From Alphaproteobacteria bacterium (lineage in GTDB: Bacteria; Pseudomonadota; Alphaproteobacteria; ATCC43930; CGMCC-115725): 14,119 bases of DNA. Below, piece by piece: positions 1 through 6,295 of this stretch (the stretch's first letter is position 1; every line of letters starts with the position of its first letter). The notes beneath the pieces are model-generated. The model was given only the letters and a program-made list of their open reading frames with translations. It did not search any database and was not told where the DNA came from. Where the stretch lies: assembly GCA_030039815.1 (NCBI GenBank), contig JASHUW010000070.1, positions 1 through 14,119 on the forward strand, read 5' to 3'. A program made the translations under genes and the position numbers.

Positions 1-1157
1 AGATAGCCGCCGAGCGTGTGGAAATCGGCATCCTCGCCCGGCAGGCGTGCGACGCGCAGCGCCTGCTTGACCTCGTCGAGCGTGACCATGCCGTCGAACA
101 GCCAGCTGCCATCCTCGCGGTGCACGACCCGCGGATCGGAGTCGCCGCCAGGCAGCTCGCCGACCAACGCCTGCAGGATGTCATGTAAGGTCACCAGGCC
201 TTCCAGGTCGCCGTATTCGTCGACAACGAGCGCAAGCGCCTCGCCCGTTGTCTTGAACACCTCGAGCGCACGCAGAACGGTCACCGTGTTCGGCAGGAAG
301 AGCGGCGTGCGCAGCGCCTTGCGCACGTCGAACGGCTCCTCGCTGAGCACCTCATCGAGCAGGTGCTTCACCTGGACGATGCCGACTAGCTGATGCGTGC
401 CGCCCTGGACCACCGGAAAACGCGAAAACGCGCTTTCGCGGATATGGCGGCGGATCTCGTCGAGGGGATCGTCGAGATCGAGAAACTCGATCTGCGTACG
501 CGGCGTCATCACCGCGCTGACGCGCCGGTCGCCCAGCCGCAGCGCCATCTCGACGATCGCCGTCTCGGCCAGCGGAATATGTCCCGCCGCGACCCCCTCG
601 CGCAGCAGAAAGCCGATTTCCTCGTCGGTGACCGCCGACGGCTCGCCGCGCACCGGGATGAGCTTGAGGATGAGATCCGCCGTCGCGCTCAACAGCCATT
701 CGATCGGCGCGCCGAACAGCGCCAACCGGCGCATGAGCCGCGCCAACGCGCTGGCTATGCCTTCGGCATCGCCGAGCGCGATCCGCTTCGGCACTAGCTC
801 GCCAAGGATCAGCGAGAAATAGGCGATGCCGATCACCACGACCGCCATCGCCGCGACGTGAGCATAGTCGGCGATGCCGGGAAGTCCGGCGAAATAGGCC
901 TCCAGCGGCTCGCCAAGCGTGTCCTGGCCGAACGTGCCCGAGAGAATCGCGATCACCGTGACGCCGATCTGCACCGTGGCCAAAAGGCGCGACGGATCGG
1001 CCTTCAGCTCGAGCGCCGCCTTCGCCCCGGCGCGGCCTTCATTGGCCATCGGTTGCAGCCGCGCCGGCCGCGCCGACACCAGCGCGATCTCCGCCATGGC
1101 GAAGAAGCCGTTCAGCAGGATCAGCAAAAAGATGATTGAGAGGTGCAACCACAACAT
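1..1157 (-). CDS. CNNM/CBS-domain membrane protein of the HlyC/CorC ('hemolysin family') type, partial
   Basis: The reading frame is open from an ATG at 1155-1157 to the left edge, giving 385 residues without the C-terminal end. An AGGGGG run a few bases upstream supports this start. Residues 1-165 form the CNNM (DUF21) membrane domain: hydrophobic segments at about 5-22, 60-75 and 100-120, with the family-typical NGFFAMAEIALVS near the N-terminus and LGELVPKRIAL at 118-128. A tandem CBS region follows at about 212-335, with VMTPR at 216-220 and DEYGDLEGLVTLHDIL at 313-328. The missing part should complete a CorC_HlyC domain, which begins at about 350. Family members are linked to Mg2+/Co2+ homeostasis or efflux; the name hemolysin is historical. 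Its exact substrate cannot be told from the sequence. It lies downstream of rpsD on the same strand, separated by structured DNA, so it probably has its own expression signals. Confidence 0.93.
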   Translation of the reverse strand, partial: MLWLHLSIIFLLILLNGFFAMAEIALVSARPARLQPMANEGRAGAKAALELKADPSRLLATVQIGVTVIAILSGTFGQDTLGEPLEAYFAGLPGIADYAHVAAMAVVVIGIAYFSLILGELVPKRIALGDAEGIASALARLMRRLALFGAPIEWLLSATADLILKLIPVRGEPSAVTDEEIGFLLREGVAAGHIPLAETAIVEMALRLGDRRVSAVMTPRTQIEFLDLDDPLDEIRRHIRESAFSRFPVVQGGTHQLVGIVQVKHLLDEVLSEEPFDVRKALRTPLFLPNTVTVLRALEVFKTTGEALALVVDEYGDLEGLVTLHDILQALVGELPGGDSDPRVVHREDGSWLFDGMVTLDEVKQALRVARLPGEDADFHTLGGY

Positions 1158-1207
1158 CGCAACCCCCTGGGCGCCAAGGACTTCGCGCCATCGAATTTTA
1201 TCGCCGT

Positions 1208-1242
1208 GGCCGGCTCCGGAGCAGGTCCGGGGTGATCCGGCC
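1208..1242. other. GC-rich inverted repeat upstream of the CorC-type gene
   Basis: GGCCGG (1208-1213) and CCGGA (1216-1220) face TCCGG (1226-1230) and CCGGCC (1237-1242). This gives a two-part stem interrupted by an asymmetric bulge. It lies in the probable leader of the CorC-type gene and next to the rpsD hairpin. No T-run follows on either strand. Its function is unknown; it could be part of a leader structure or only a product of GC-rich sequence. Confidence 0.4.
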
Positions 1243-1260
1243 ATCCACGAATAAGTGGAG

Positions 1261-1304
1261 ACTATTCGTAACCCCCCGGGTCAGGCCGGGGGGAAGCGAA
1301 TAGT
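1261..1304 (-). terminator. Strong two-part hairpin after rpsD, probable terminator
   Basis: ACTATTCG (1261-1268) pairs with CGAATAGT (1297-1304). CCCCCCGG (1272-1279) pairs with CCGGGGGG (1286-1293). The two perfect 8-bp stems are stacked around a 3x3 internal loop, with a 6-base apical loop. The rpsD stop codon is about 20 bases away, the position expected of a terminator. There is no U-tract on the minus strand, so it may act by stalling, by protecting the mRNA 3' end, or together with Rho. The palindrome reads the same from both strands. Confidence 0.65.
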
Positions 1305-1323
1305 TGTCGAGGCCGACTGAAAA

Positions 1324-1938
1324 CTAGCGCGAATAGAACTCGACGACGAGGTTCGGTTCCATCGTCACCGGATAGGGCACATCGGCAAGCTTCGGCGCGC
1401 GGACGAAGCGGCCGCGCATGCGCTCGTGGTCAACCTCGACGTAGTCGGGCACGTCACGCTCGCTCGACTGCGACGCTTCGAGCACCAGCGCCATCTCCTT
1501 GGCCTTCTGGCGTAATTCGACGGTATCGCCGTCCTTGAGCTTCGCCGAGCCGATATTGAGGCGCTTGCCATTCACCAATACGTGGCCGTGATTGATCAGC
1601 TGACGCGCGGCGAACGGGGTCGGCGCGAATTTCATGCGATAGACCACCGCGTCGAGCCGGCGCTCCAACAGCTCGATGAGGTTCTCGCCGGTATCGCCCT
1701 TGCGGCGCACCGCTTCCTCATAGAGCCGGCGGAACTGCCGTTCGCCGATATTCGCGTAATAGCCCTTGAGCTTCTGCTTCGCGGCAAGCTGGGTGCCGTA
1801 ATCCGACGGCTTCTTGCGCCGCTGGCCGTGCTGGCCGGGCCCGTATTCGCGGCGGTTCAAGGGGCTCTTCGCGCGCCCCCACAGATTGACGCCGAGGCGG
1901 CGATTGATCTTGTACTTCGACTCCGTCCGTCTGCTCAT
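1324..1938 (-). CDS. rpsD: 30S ribosomal protein S4
   Basis: A protein of 204 residues, full length for bacterial S4 (about 205). The N-terminal domain has the family pattern RREYGPGQHGQRRKKPSDYG at 29-48 and KQKLKGYY at 54-61. The S4 RNA-binding domain starts near 92 (ERRLDAVVYR) with ARQLINHGHVLVNGKR at 111-126. The protein ends in VEFYSR, as S4 usually does. It has no cysteines, so it is the zinc-free form. S4 binds 16S rRNA early in assembly of the 30S subunit. The ATG at 1936-1938 is preceded by GGAGAG, a good ribosome binding site. The gene stands alone rather than in the alpha ribosomal-protein operon, which is common in Alphaproteobacteria. A near-consensus promoter lies about 95 bases upstream and a strong hairpin lies downstream, so it is probably transcribed by itself. 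Confidence 0.99.
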   Translation of the reverse strand: MSRRTESKYKINRRLGVNLWGRAKSPLNRREYGPGQHGQRRKKPSDYGTQLAAKQKLKGYYANIGERQFRRLYEEAVRRKGDTGENLIELLERRLDAVVYRMKFAPTPFAARQLINHGHVLVNGKRLNIGSAKLKDGDTVELRQKAKEMALVLEASQSSERDVPDYVEVDHERMRGRFVRAPKLADVPYPVTMEPNLVVEFYSR

Positions 1939-1969
1939 CTCTCCGGTATCCGTTTGTCGTTGTTGTTGT

Positions 1970-1991
1970 CCCGATAGGGCCGCCTGTCGGG
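1970..1991 (-). other. Hairpin in the rpsD 5' leader
   Basis: CCCGATAGG (1970-1978) and CCTGTCGGG (1983-1991) form a 9-bp stem with one C-A mismatch in the minus-strand transcript and a 4-base loop. It lies about 30 bases upstream of the rpsD start codon, followed by an unstructured CAACAACAACGAC stretch. S4 represses its own operon through leader RNA in Escherichia coli, so a control role is possible. I do not recognise the known pseudoknot here. Confidence 0.4.
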
Positions 1992-2030
1992 CAGCCGGGG
2001 CTCTCGCCCGCGTTCTCGGGAAGGGCGCGC

Positions 2031-2058
2031 ACTATACGCACGAGGAGCGGGAAGTCAA
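2031..2058 (-). promoter_or_regulatory. Sigma70-type promoter of rpsD
   Basis: On the minus strand TTGACT (2053-2058) and TATAGT (2031-2036) are separated by 16 bases. Each hexamer is one mismatch from consensus. Transcription would start near 2024, giving a leader of about 85 bases. The strength fits a highly expressed ribosomal protein gene. Confidence 0.75.
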
Positions 2059-2101
2059 ATTCGACGCAGCGAAAACAAAATATTGTCCGCGCATCTTCGC
2101 C

Positions 2102-2123
2102 CGTTCCCGTGAGTGCGGAAACG
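2102..2123 (-). terminator. Hairpin downstream of the response regulator gene
   Basis: CGTTCCCG (2102-2109) and CGGAAACG (2116-2123) give, in the minus-strand RNA, an 8-bp stem with one U-G wobble and a 6-base loop. It lies 46 bases after the response regulator stop codon and just upstream of the rpsD promoter, a sensible place to end the upstream transcript. There is no U-run, so the terminator call is tentative. Confidence 0.4.
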
Positions 2124-2168
2124 TCAGACAGATTTTTGCCTTCCCCCGTGAGAACCCGCCTGGCGAAC

Positions 2169-2570
2169 TTAGCGGTACCACAACGTCGCGAGATCGCGTG
2201 TCGGGATGGCTAGCGCCTGCTGCACGAGGTTTTGCAACTCTGCCAGACTGAACGGTTTCTCGAGTGTCGCGTCCGCGCCGAGGGCAAGAGCCGCTTTCAA
2301 GTAAAGCCCTCTGTCGCCACAAGTAACTTCCGACATGGCAATAATAGGAACCGTCACTTCGGTTTGACGCAGGGCTCGTATCGTCTCAATCCCATCCATT
2401 CGCGGCATCACAATGTCGGTTATCACGAGGTCGAACCTTTCGACGCGGAACTTCACAACGGCTTCAAGGCCGTCGCAGGCGGTGGTAGCCTGATGCCCGG
2501 CACGTCGCAGGCCCGCGGCCAGCAGAGAGCGGAACCGCGCCTCGTCATCGATCAATAGAATGCGAGCCAT
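2169..2570 (-). CDS. Single-domain CheY-like response regulator
   Basis: A protein of 133 residues made of one receiver (REC) domain and nothing else. The acidic pocket is D8 and D9 (LLIDDE). The phosphorylated aspartate is D52 in LVITDIVMPRMDG. The switch hydroxyl is S80 (IIAMS) and the conserved lysine is K105 (LEKPF), so all residues needed for phosphotransfer are present. No DNA-binding or enzymatic output domain follows, so it must act through a partner protein or as a phosphate carrier. No histidine kinase is encoded in the window, so its partner is unknown. The ATG at 2568-2570 has no clear Shine-Dalgarno. It lies 226 bp downstream of the LuxR-type gene on the same strand, in the same AT-richer patch, so the two may share control or origin, but the gap suggests separate transcripts. 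Confidence 0.93.
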   Translation of the reverse strand: MARILLIDDEARFRSLLAAGLRRAGHQATTACDGLEAVVKFRVERFDLVITDIVMPRMDGIETIRALRQTEVTVPIIAMSEVTCGDRGLYLKAALALGADATLEKPFSLAELQNLVQQALAIPTRDLATLWYR

Positions 2571-2589
2571 AGGGGAACTCGCAGCCGTT

Positions 2590-2640
2590 GTTCTGATATT
2601 GATGAATTTTTACATATATTTGATACACTTACAGCCCTCC
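2590..2640 (-). promoter_or_regulatory. AT-rich upstream region of the response regulator gene
   Basis: A short stretch far richer in A and T than its surroundings lies 20-70 bases upstream of the response regulator start, with several TATAT-like and TTGATA-like words on both strands. It is the natural place for that gene's promoter. I cannot pick one convincing pair of -35 and -10 hexamers. Confidence 0.35.
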
Positions 2641-2734
2641 CGTTTCCGGAAGAGCGCATCCATCGATCCCCCAAATGACGGAAGGACTGCCAGTTTGATC
2701 GCTTGCCATGGGCGACCGTTCTGACCCGATCCTA

Positions 2735-2796
2735 GACTACCGCCGCGCGACTACCGAGCTTGAGCTTACACGCCCGCGGTAGGTGCCACACTACCG
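2735..2796. repeat. Cluster of ACTACCG repeats with one inverted copy
   Basis: GACTACCG occurs at 2735-2742 and 2749-2756. ACTACCG occurs again at 2790-2796 and CGGTAG, the inverse, at 2777-2782. The first two copies are 14 bases apart. The inverted pair forms the hairpin listed separately. The cluster sits directly after the LuxR-type gene. It may be a protein binding site or only terminator-associated sequence. Confidence 0.4.
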
Positions 2797-2797
2797 C
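2776..2797 (-). terminator. Hairpin at the end of the LuxR-type gene
   Basis: GCGGTAG (2776-2782) and CTACCGC (2791-2797) make a perfect 7-bp stem with an 8-base loop. The right arm touches the stop codon of the LuxR-type gene (2797-2799). No U-tract follows on the minus strand, so it is a candidate terminator or 3'-end stabiliser only. Confidence 0.4.
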
Positions 2798-3954
2798 TAC
2801 GTTTGGTCGGTCTCGTTCGGCGCCGGATGAGCAACCGGAATGCTTGTGACGAGGCGGACCAGCTCCGACTGCCGCTCGACCCCACATTTTTTCAGGGCAG
2901 AACTCAGCTGCGTTCGTAAGGTGGAAAGCTGAACGCCGAACTCCGCGACAAGCTCGGTCAACCGCTTGCCGCGCTCCAGCGCCAAAGCAATGCGGCTCTC
3001 AGCCGGCGTCAGCCCGTAGAGTTGGGCCAGCTCATGTTCAGAAACGCGTTTCTCACTGGGGATAGATACAAGGACCATCGCCATCTGCAGGTCGTAGCCA
3101 GGCAGCCAAGTGTCGACCGGAACGACCCTCGCGACATGAGGGGATTGGCCGCGGCCGCGTGCGATCAGCATGGAGCCGGCCGATGCGACGCCCGCGTTCG
3201 GCGCAGCGGCGGCGATCAGGGAGGCGAGCTTCGCCGTCTCAAAAGCACGGCTCGCGCTTAGCCGGTCATAGCGGACCAATAATCCATCGCCGGCTCGCAA
3301 AATCCGCTCAGCCGCCCGGTTCGTTTCGACGATCTGACCCTTACCATTGACGATAATCGCGCCTACCGAGGAGTGGTCGAGCCCGCCCGGTCCAATGGGA
3401 AAACTGTAGCCGAGGTCAATGAGCTCGACATGGAGGCGCGCCGCGTCGCGCAGCGGCCCCATGAGTGCTTGCAATCTCCTCGCTTCTGTGGCGCTGGAGT
3501 GGGCCTCACCGATGGCGTGATGAAGTCCGATGACAGCAACGTATCTCGAACTCTCATGCAATTTGCTACCGAATAGATCGCAAGTGCCGCCCTTAAGGGT
3601 ATAATCATTGTACCATTCGTCATGGCGCATACGGGCTGGCGGCAGACAATCTGAAAGCGATATCAATCTTCCGGGCTCCGTCTTTTTCAGAGCCGCTAAA
3701 AACGGATCAATTTTGCTATAGTGAGTTAAGTAATCTGCGCGGTTCCCGACGAAATTTCCCCACACCCTGGAGATGATCGCCTGTTCCGTAAATTTATTGG
3801 TAAGCACATAGGCGACGCTCGATGCACCGACATAATTTGCGACGGCTGCTAGCGCAATTGACGCCTTCTCCGCGTTTAGCGCAGCGCGATAAATGCTTGA
3901 GACAGTTTGTCTATATTGAGCGGTCCCGTCGTGCGCGGGCCGTACGTATTCCAC
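2797..3954 (-). CDS. LuxR-family HTH transcriptional regulator with a PAS-like sensor region
   Basis: A protein of 385 residues. The C-terminus carries a LuxR/GerE-type helix-turn-helix at about 310-370, with LTPAESRIALALERG at 315-329 and the recognition-helix region STLRTQLSSALKKCG at 344-358. Residues 196-222 (VGAIIVNGKGQIVETNRAAERIL) look like the start of a PAS domain. The N-terminal part (about 15-180) is predicted sensory and contains HYSKIDPF at 78-85, loosely like autoinducer-binding domains. The ligand is unknown and I see no LuxI-type synthase nearby. There is no signal peptide or clear membrane segment, so it is probably cytoplasmic. The start is GTG at 3952-3954 with a weak ribosome binding site; no better start exists near it. 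Base composition is clearly lower in GC than in the neighbours, especially at 3540-3850, which suggests later acquisition. DNA targets cannot be told. Confidence 0.88.
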   Translation of the reverse strand: MEYVRPAHDGTAQYRQTVSSIYRAALNAEKASIALAAVANYVGASSVAYVLTNKFTEQAIISRVWGNFVGNRADYLTHYSKIDPFLAALKKTEPGRLISLSDCLPPARMRHDEWYNDYTLKGGTCDLFGSKLHESSRYVAVIGLHHAIGEAHSSATEARRLQALMGPLRDAARLHVELIDLGYSFPIGPGGLDHSSVGAIIVNGKGQIVETNRAAERILRAGDGLLVRYDRLSASRAFETAKLASLIAAAAPNAGVASAGSMLIARGRGQSPHVARVVPVDTWLPGYDLQMAMVLVSIPSEKRVSEHELAQLYGLTPAESRIALALERGKRLTELVAEFGVQLSTLRTQLSSALKKCGVERQSELVRLVTSIPVAHPAPNETDQT

Positions 3955-4041
3955 GGGCTTCGCCTATTCTCGCGTTATGTAGTCCAATCAGGCGCCAGGA
4001 TCGGACGGTACGATAACAAGTATCAACGCTTTACGCGAGTT

Positions 4042-4077
4042 GCTTGACGCCAAGGCGCGGGAACGCTCGCTTCAAGC
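4042..4077 (-). terminator. Possible weak terminator after the Rap1a-like gene
   Basis: GCTTGA (4042-4047) pairs with TCAAGC (4072-4077), enclosing a second short inverted repeat, CGCC/GGCG (4048-4051 and 4054-4057). It begins two bases beyond the Rap1a-like stop codon. The loop is large and there is no U-run, so support is weak. The rest of 3955-4078 should contain the promoter of the LuxR-type gene, but I cannot assign it. Confidence 0.22.
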
Positions 4078-4078
4078 G

Positions 4079-4408
4079 CTACGGGCAGCGGTATTTCTCG
4101 GAGAGCGCGCGGGCGACGAGTTCGGGCGCGCTCAGCTGCCGCAACTCAGGATGATCGCGCAGGTATTGGACCACAACAAAGCGCAGCCGCGGGTCGTCGG
4201 GCACCCTCGAAACGCAAGCCGTGAACTCACCCGTCGCGTGCTTCGCGAACAGATAATCGGCGACCGCATCGATATAGCCGTAACAGAAATCCATGTAGGC
4301 GCCGATCGTCGCTGTGCATTCCTGGAGAAGTGCGTCTCCGTCTCTGACCTGCGCCGCGCCGGGCTGCGGCCATGACAATGCAGCGATCAGCATGGCGGTC
4401 AGCAGCAA
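4079..4408 (-). CDS. Small exported cysteine protein, Rap1a/Tai-like
   Basis: A protein of 109 residues. Residues 1-19 form a signal peptide (hydrophobic LLTAMLIAALSW, then PGAA before Q20), so the mature protein is probably periplasmic. It has four cysteines: C31, C42, C65 and C108. The pattern FCYGYIDAVAD at 41-51, VVVQYLRDHPELRQLSAPELVARAL at 78-102 and a final cysteine match the Rap1a/Tai domain as I know it. The best-known members are periplasmic immunity proteins against type VI secretion amidase effectors, but many relatives occur without such effectors. No effector or secretion gene is in the window. The likely start is TTG at 4406-4408, since the ATG at 4391-4393 would leave a very short signal peptide. 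It begins 26 bases after the typA stop and is probably co-transcribed with it. Confidence 0.75.
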   Translation of the reverse strand: MLLTAMLIAALSWPQPGAAQVRDGDALLQECTATIGAYMDFCYGYIDAVADYLFAKHATGEFTACVSRVPDDPRLRFVVVQYLRDHPELRQLSAPELVARALSEKYRCP

Positions 4409-4434
4409 ACAAGGCGGGTGTCGCAGGCTGGCCC

Positions 4435-6258
4435 CTACTCCGCTGCCGCGGCCCGCGACGCGCGTTTGCGGTCGTTGGCGTCGAGCAGGCGTTTTCTCAA
4501 GCGGATCGCCTTCGGCGTCACCTCGACCAACTCGTCGTCGGCGATATAGGCGATCGCCTCTTCGAGGCTCATCTGCATAGGCGGCGTGAGGCGGATCGCC
4601 TCGTCCTTCGACGTGGTGCGGATATTGGTGAGCTGCTTCCCCTTCATCGGGTTGACGTCGAGGTCGTTGTCGCGGCTATGCGCGCCGACGATCATGCCAG
4701 GATAGATCGGGTCGCCCGGATTGACGAACATCGCGCCCCGCTCTTCGAGGTTCCACAGCGCATAGGCGACCGCGGCGCCGCTCGCCACCGAAATGAGGAC
4801 ACCGTTGACGCGGCCCTCGACCGAGCCCTTATAGGGCACGTAGCCATGGAAGATGCGGCTCATCACGCCCGAGCCGCGCGTGTCGGTGAGGAACTCGCCG
4901 TGATAGCCGATGAGGCCGCGCGTCGGCGCAAGGAACGTCAGGCGCAGCTTGCCGCCGCCCGACGGGCGCATGTCCTGCATCTCGGCCTTGCGCCGGCTCA
5001 TCTTCTCGACGACGACGCCAGAAAACTCCTCATCGACATCGACGAACACCTCCTCGATCGGTTCGAGGCGCTGGCCGTTCTCGTTCTTGAACAGTACGCG
5101 CGGACGCGAGATCGACAATTCGAACCCCTCGCGCCGCATCGTCTCGATCAGCACGCCGAGCTGCAATTCGCCGCGACCCGACACCTCGACGGCGTCGCGC
5201 TCGGCGCTTTCCTTGACACGGATCGCGACATTGCCCTCGGCCTCACGGTAGAGGCGCTCGGCAATGACGCGCGAGGTGAGCTTCGTGCCGTCACGGCCGG
5301 CGAGTGGGCTGTCGTTGACGGAGAAGGTCATCGCCAGGGTCGGCGGATCGATCGGGTCGGCCGCGAGTGCGACCGTGACCTCGGGCCCGCAGAGCGTATC
5401 GGCGACGGTCGTCTCCTCTAGCCCGGCGACCGCGATGATGTCGCCGGCGCACGCCTCATCGACTCCGATGCGTTCAAGGCCGCGATAGGCCAAAAGCTTG
5501 GTGAGGCGCGCCTGCTCGATCAGCTTGCCGTCGCGGGTCAGCGACTTGACCGGCATGTTGAGGCGCGCAACGCCCGAATGGATGAGCCCGGTCAGCACGC
5601 GGCCGAGATAGGGGTCGTAGTCGAGCGTCGTCGCCAGCATCGTGAACGGCTGGTCGGGGTCGGCCCGCGGCGCCGGCACGTGAGAGACGATTAGGTCGAA
5701 GAGCGGCGCCAGGTTCTTGCGTTCGTCGGCCATGGCCGCGACCGCCCAGCCGTCGCGGCCCGAAGCGAACAACGTCGGGAAATCGAGCTGATGCTCGTCG
5801 GCGTCGAGCAAAGCGAACAGGTCGAAGATCTCGTTGTGCACCGCTTCCGGCCGGGCATCCGGGCGATCGACCTTGTTGATGACGACGATCGGCCTGAGGC
5901 CCCGGCGCAGCGCCTTGGCAACGACGAACTTGGTCTGCGGCATCGGCCCTTCGGCCGCGTCGACCAGTACCAGGACGCCATCCACCATCGAGAGGATGCG
6001 TTCGACCTCGCCCCCGAAATCAGCGTGGCCCGGCGTGTCGACGATGTTGATGCGGATGTCCCCCCAGGTCAGCGAGGTGCACTTGGCGAGGATGGTGATA
6101 CCGCGCTCGCGTTCGAGGTCGTTGGAATCGAGCGCGCGCTCTGCGACCTGCTGGTTGGCGCGGAAGACGCCCGACTGGCGCAGCAGCTGGTCGACCAGGG
6201 TCGTCTTGCCATGGTCGACATGCGCGATGATCGCGATGTTACGGATGTTCTCGGTCAC
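4435..6258 (-). CDS. typA: Translational GTPase TypA/BipA
   Basis: A protein of 607 residues, the usual length of the family. The N-terminal GTPase domain has G1 AHVDHGKT at 12-19, G2 ERGITI at 51-56, G3 DTPGH at 74-78 and G4 NKVD at 128-131, all intact. Elongation-factor-like domains follow, then the BipA-specific C-terminal domain, recognisable from SRRKAEMQDM, FLAPTRGLIGYHGEFLTDTR (positions roughly 415-455) and the VGAHSRDNDLDVNP region. TypA binds the ribosome in a GTP-dependent way and helps large-subunit assembly and stress or low-temperature adaptation. The start is GTG (6256-6258), giving the standard MTENIRNIAIIAHVDHGKT beginning; no strong Shine-Dalgarno precedes it. It lies 37 bases after the kinase gene and 26 bases before the Rap1a-like gene, so the three are likely one operon. 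Confidence 0.98.
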   Translation of the reverse strand: MTENIRNIAIIAHVDHGKTTLVDQLLRQSGVFRANQQVAERALDSNDLERERGITILAKCTSLTWGDIRINIVDTPGHADFGGEVERILSMVDGVLVLVDAAEGPMPQTKFVVAKALRRGLRPIVVINKVDRPDARPEAVHNEIFDLFALLDADEHQLDFPTLFASGRDGWAVAAMADERKNLAPLFDLIVSHVPAPRADPDQPFTMLATTLDYDPYLGRVLTGLIHSGVARLNMPVKSLTRDGKLIEQARLTKLLAYRGLERIGVDEACAGDIIAVAGLEETTVADTLCGPEVTVALAADPIDPPTLAMTFSVNDSPLAGRDGTKLTSRVIAERLYREAEGNVAIRVKESAERDAVEVSGRGELQLGVLIETMRREGFELSISRPRVLFKNENGQRLEPIEEVFVDVDEEFSGVVVEKMSRRKAEMQDMRPSGGGKLRLTFLAPTRGLIGYHGEFLTDTRGSGVMSRIFHGYVPYKGSVEGRVNGVLISVASGAAVAYALWNLEERGAMFVNPGDPIYPGMIVGAHSRDNDLDVNPMKGKQLTNIRTTSKDEAIRLTPPMQMSLEEAIAYIADDELVEVTPKAIRLRKRLLDANDRKRASRAAAAE

Positions 6259-6295
6259 GTGAGCTTACAGGCCTCGTTCGGGCACGGCACCTACA

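Noticed and set aside
16..822. Plus-strand open frames at the left edge
   Set aside because: They are antisense to the CorC-type gene, which is open from 1157 to the edge and has complete CNNM and CBS motifs.
2590..3960. Mobile element origin of the LuxR/response-regulator patch
   Set aside because: I see no transposase, integrase, target-site duplication or tRNA gene at its edges; base composition alone does not prove an element.
4372..5421. Long plus-strand open frame of 349 codons
   Set aside because: It lies antisense to typA, whose motifs are complete; it has no recognisable domain and is rich in the arginine/alanine patterns typical of shadow frames in GC-rich genes.
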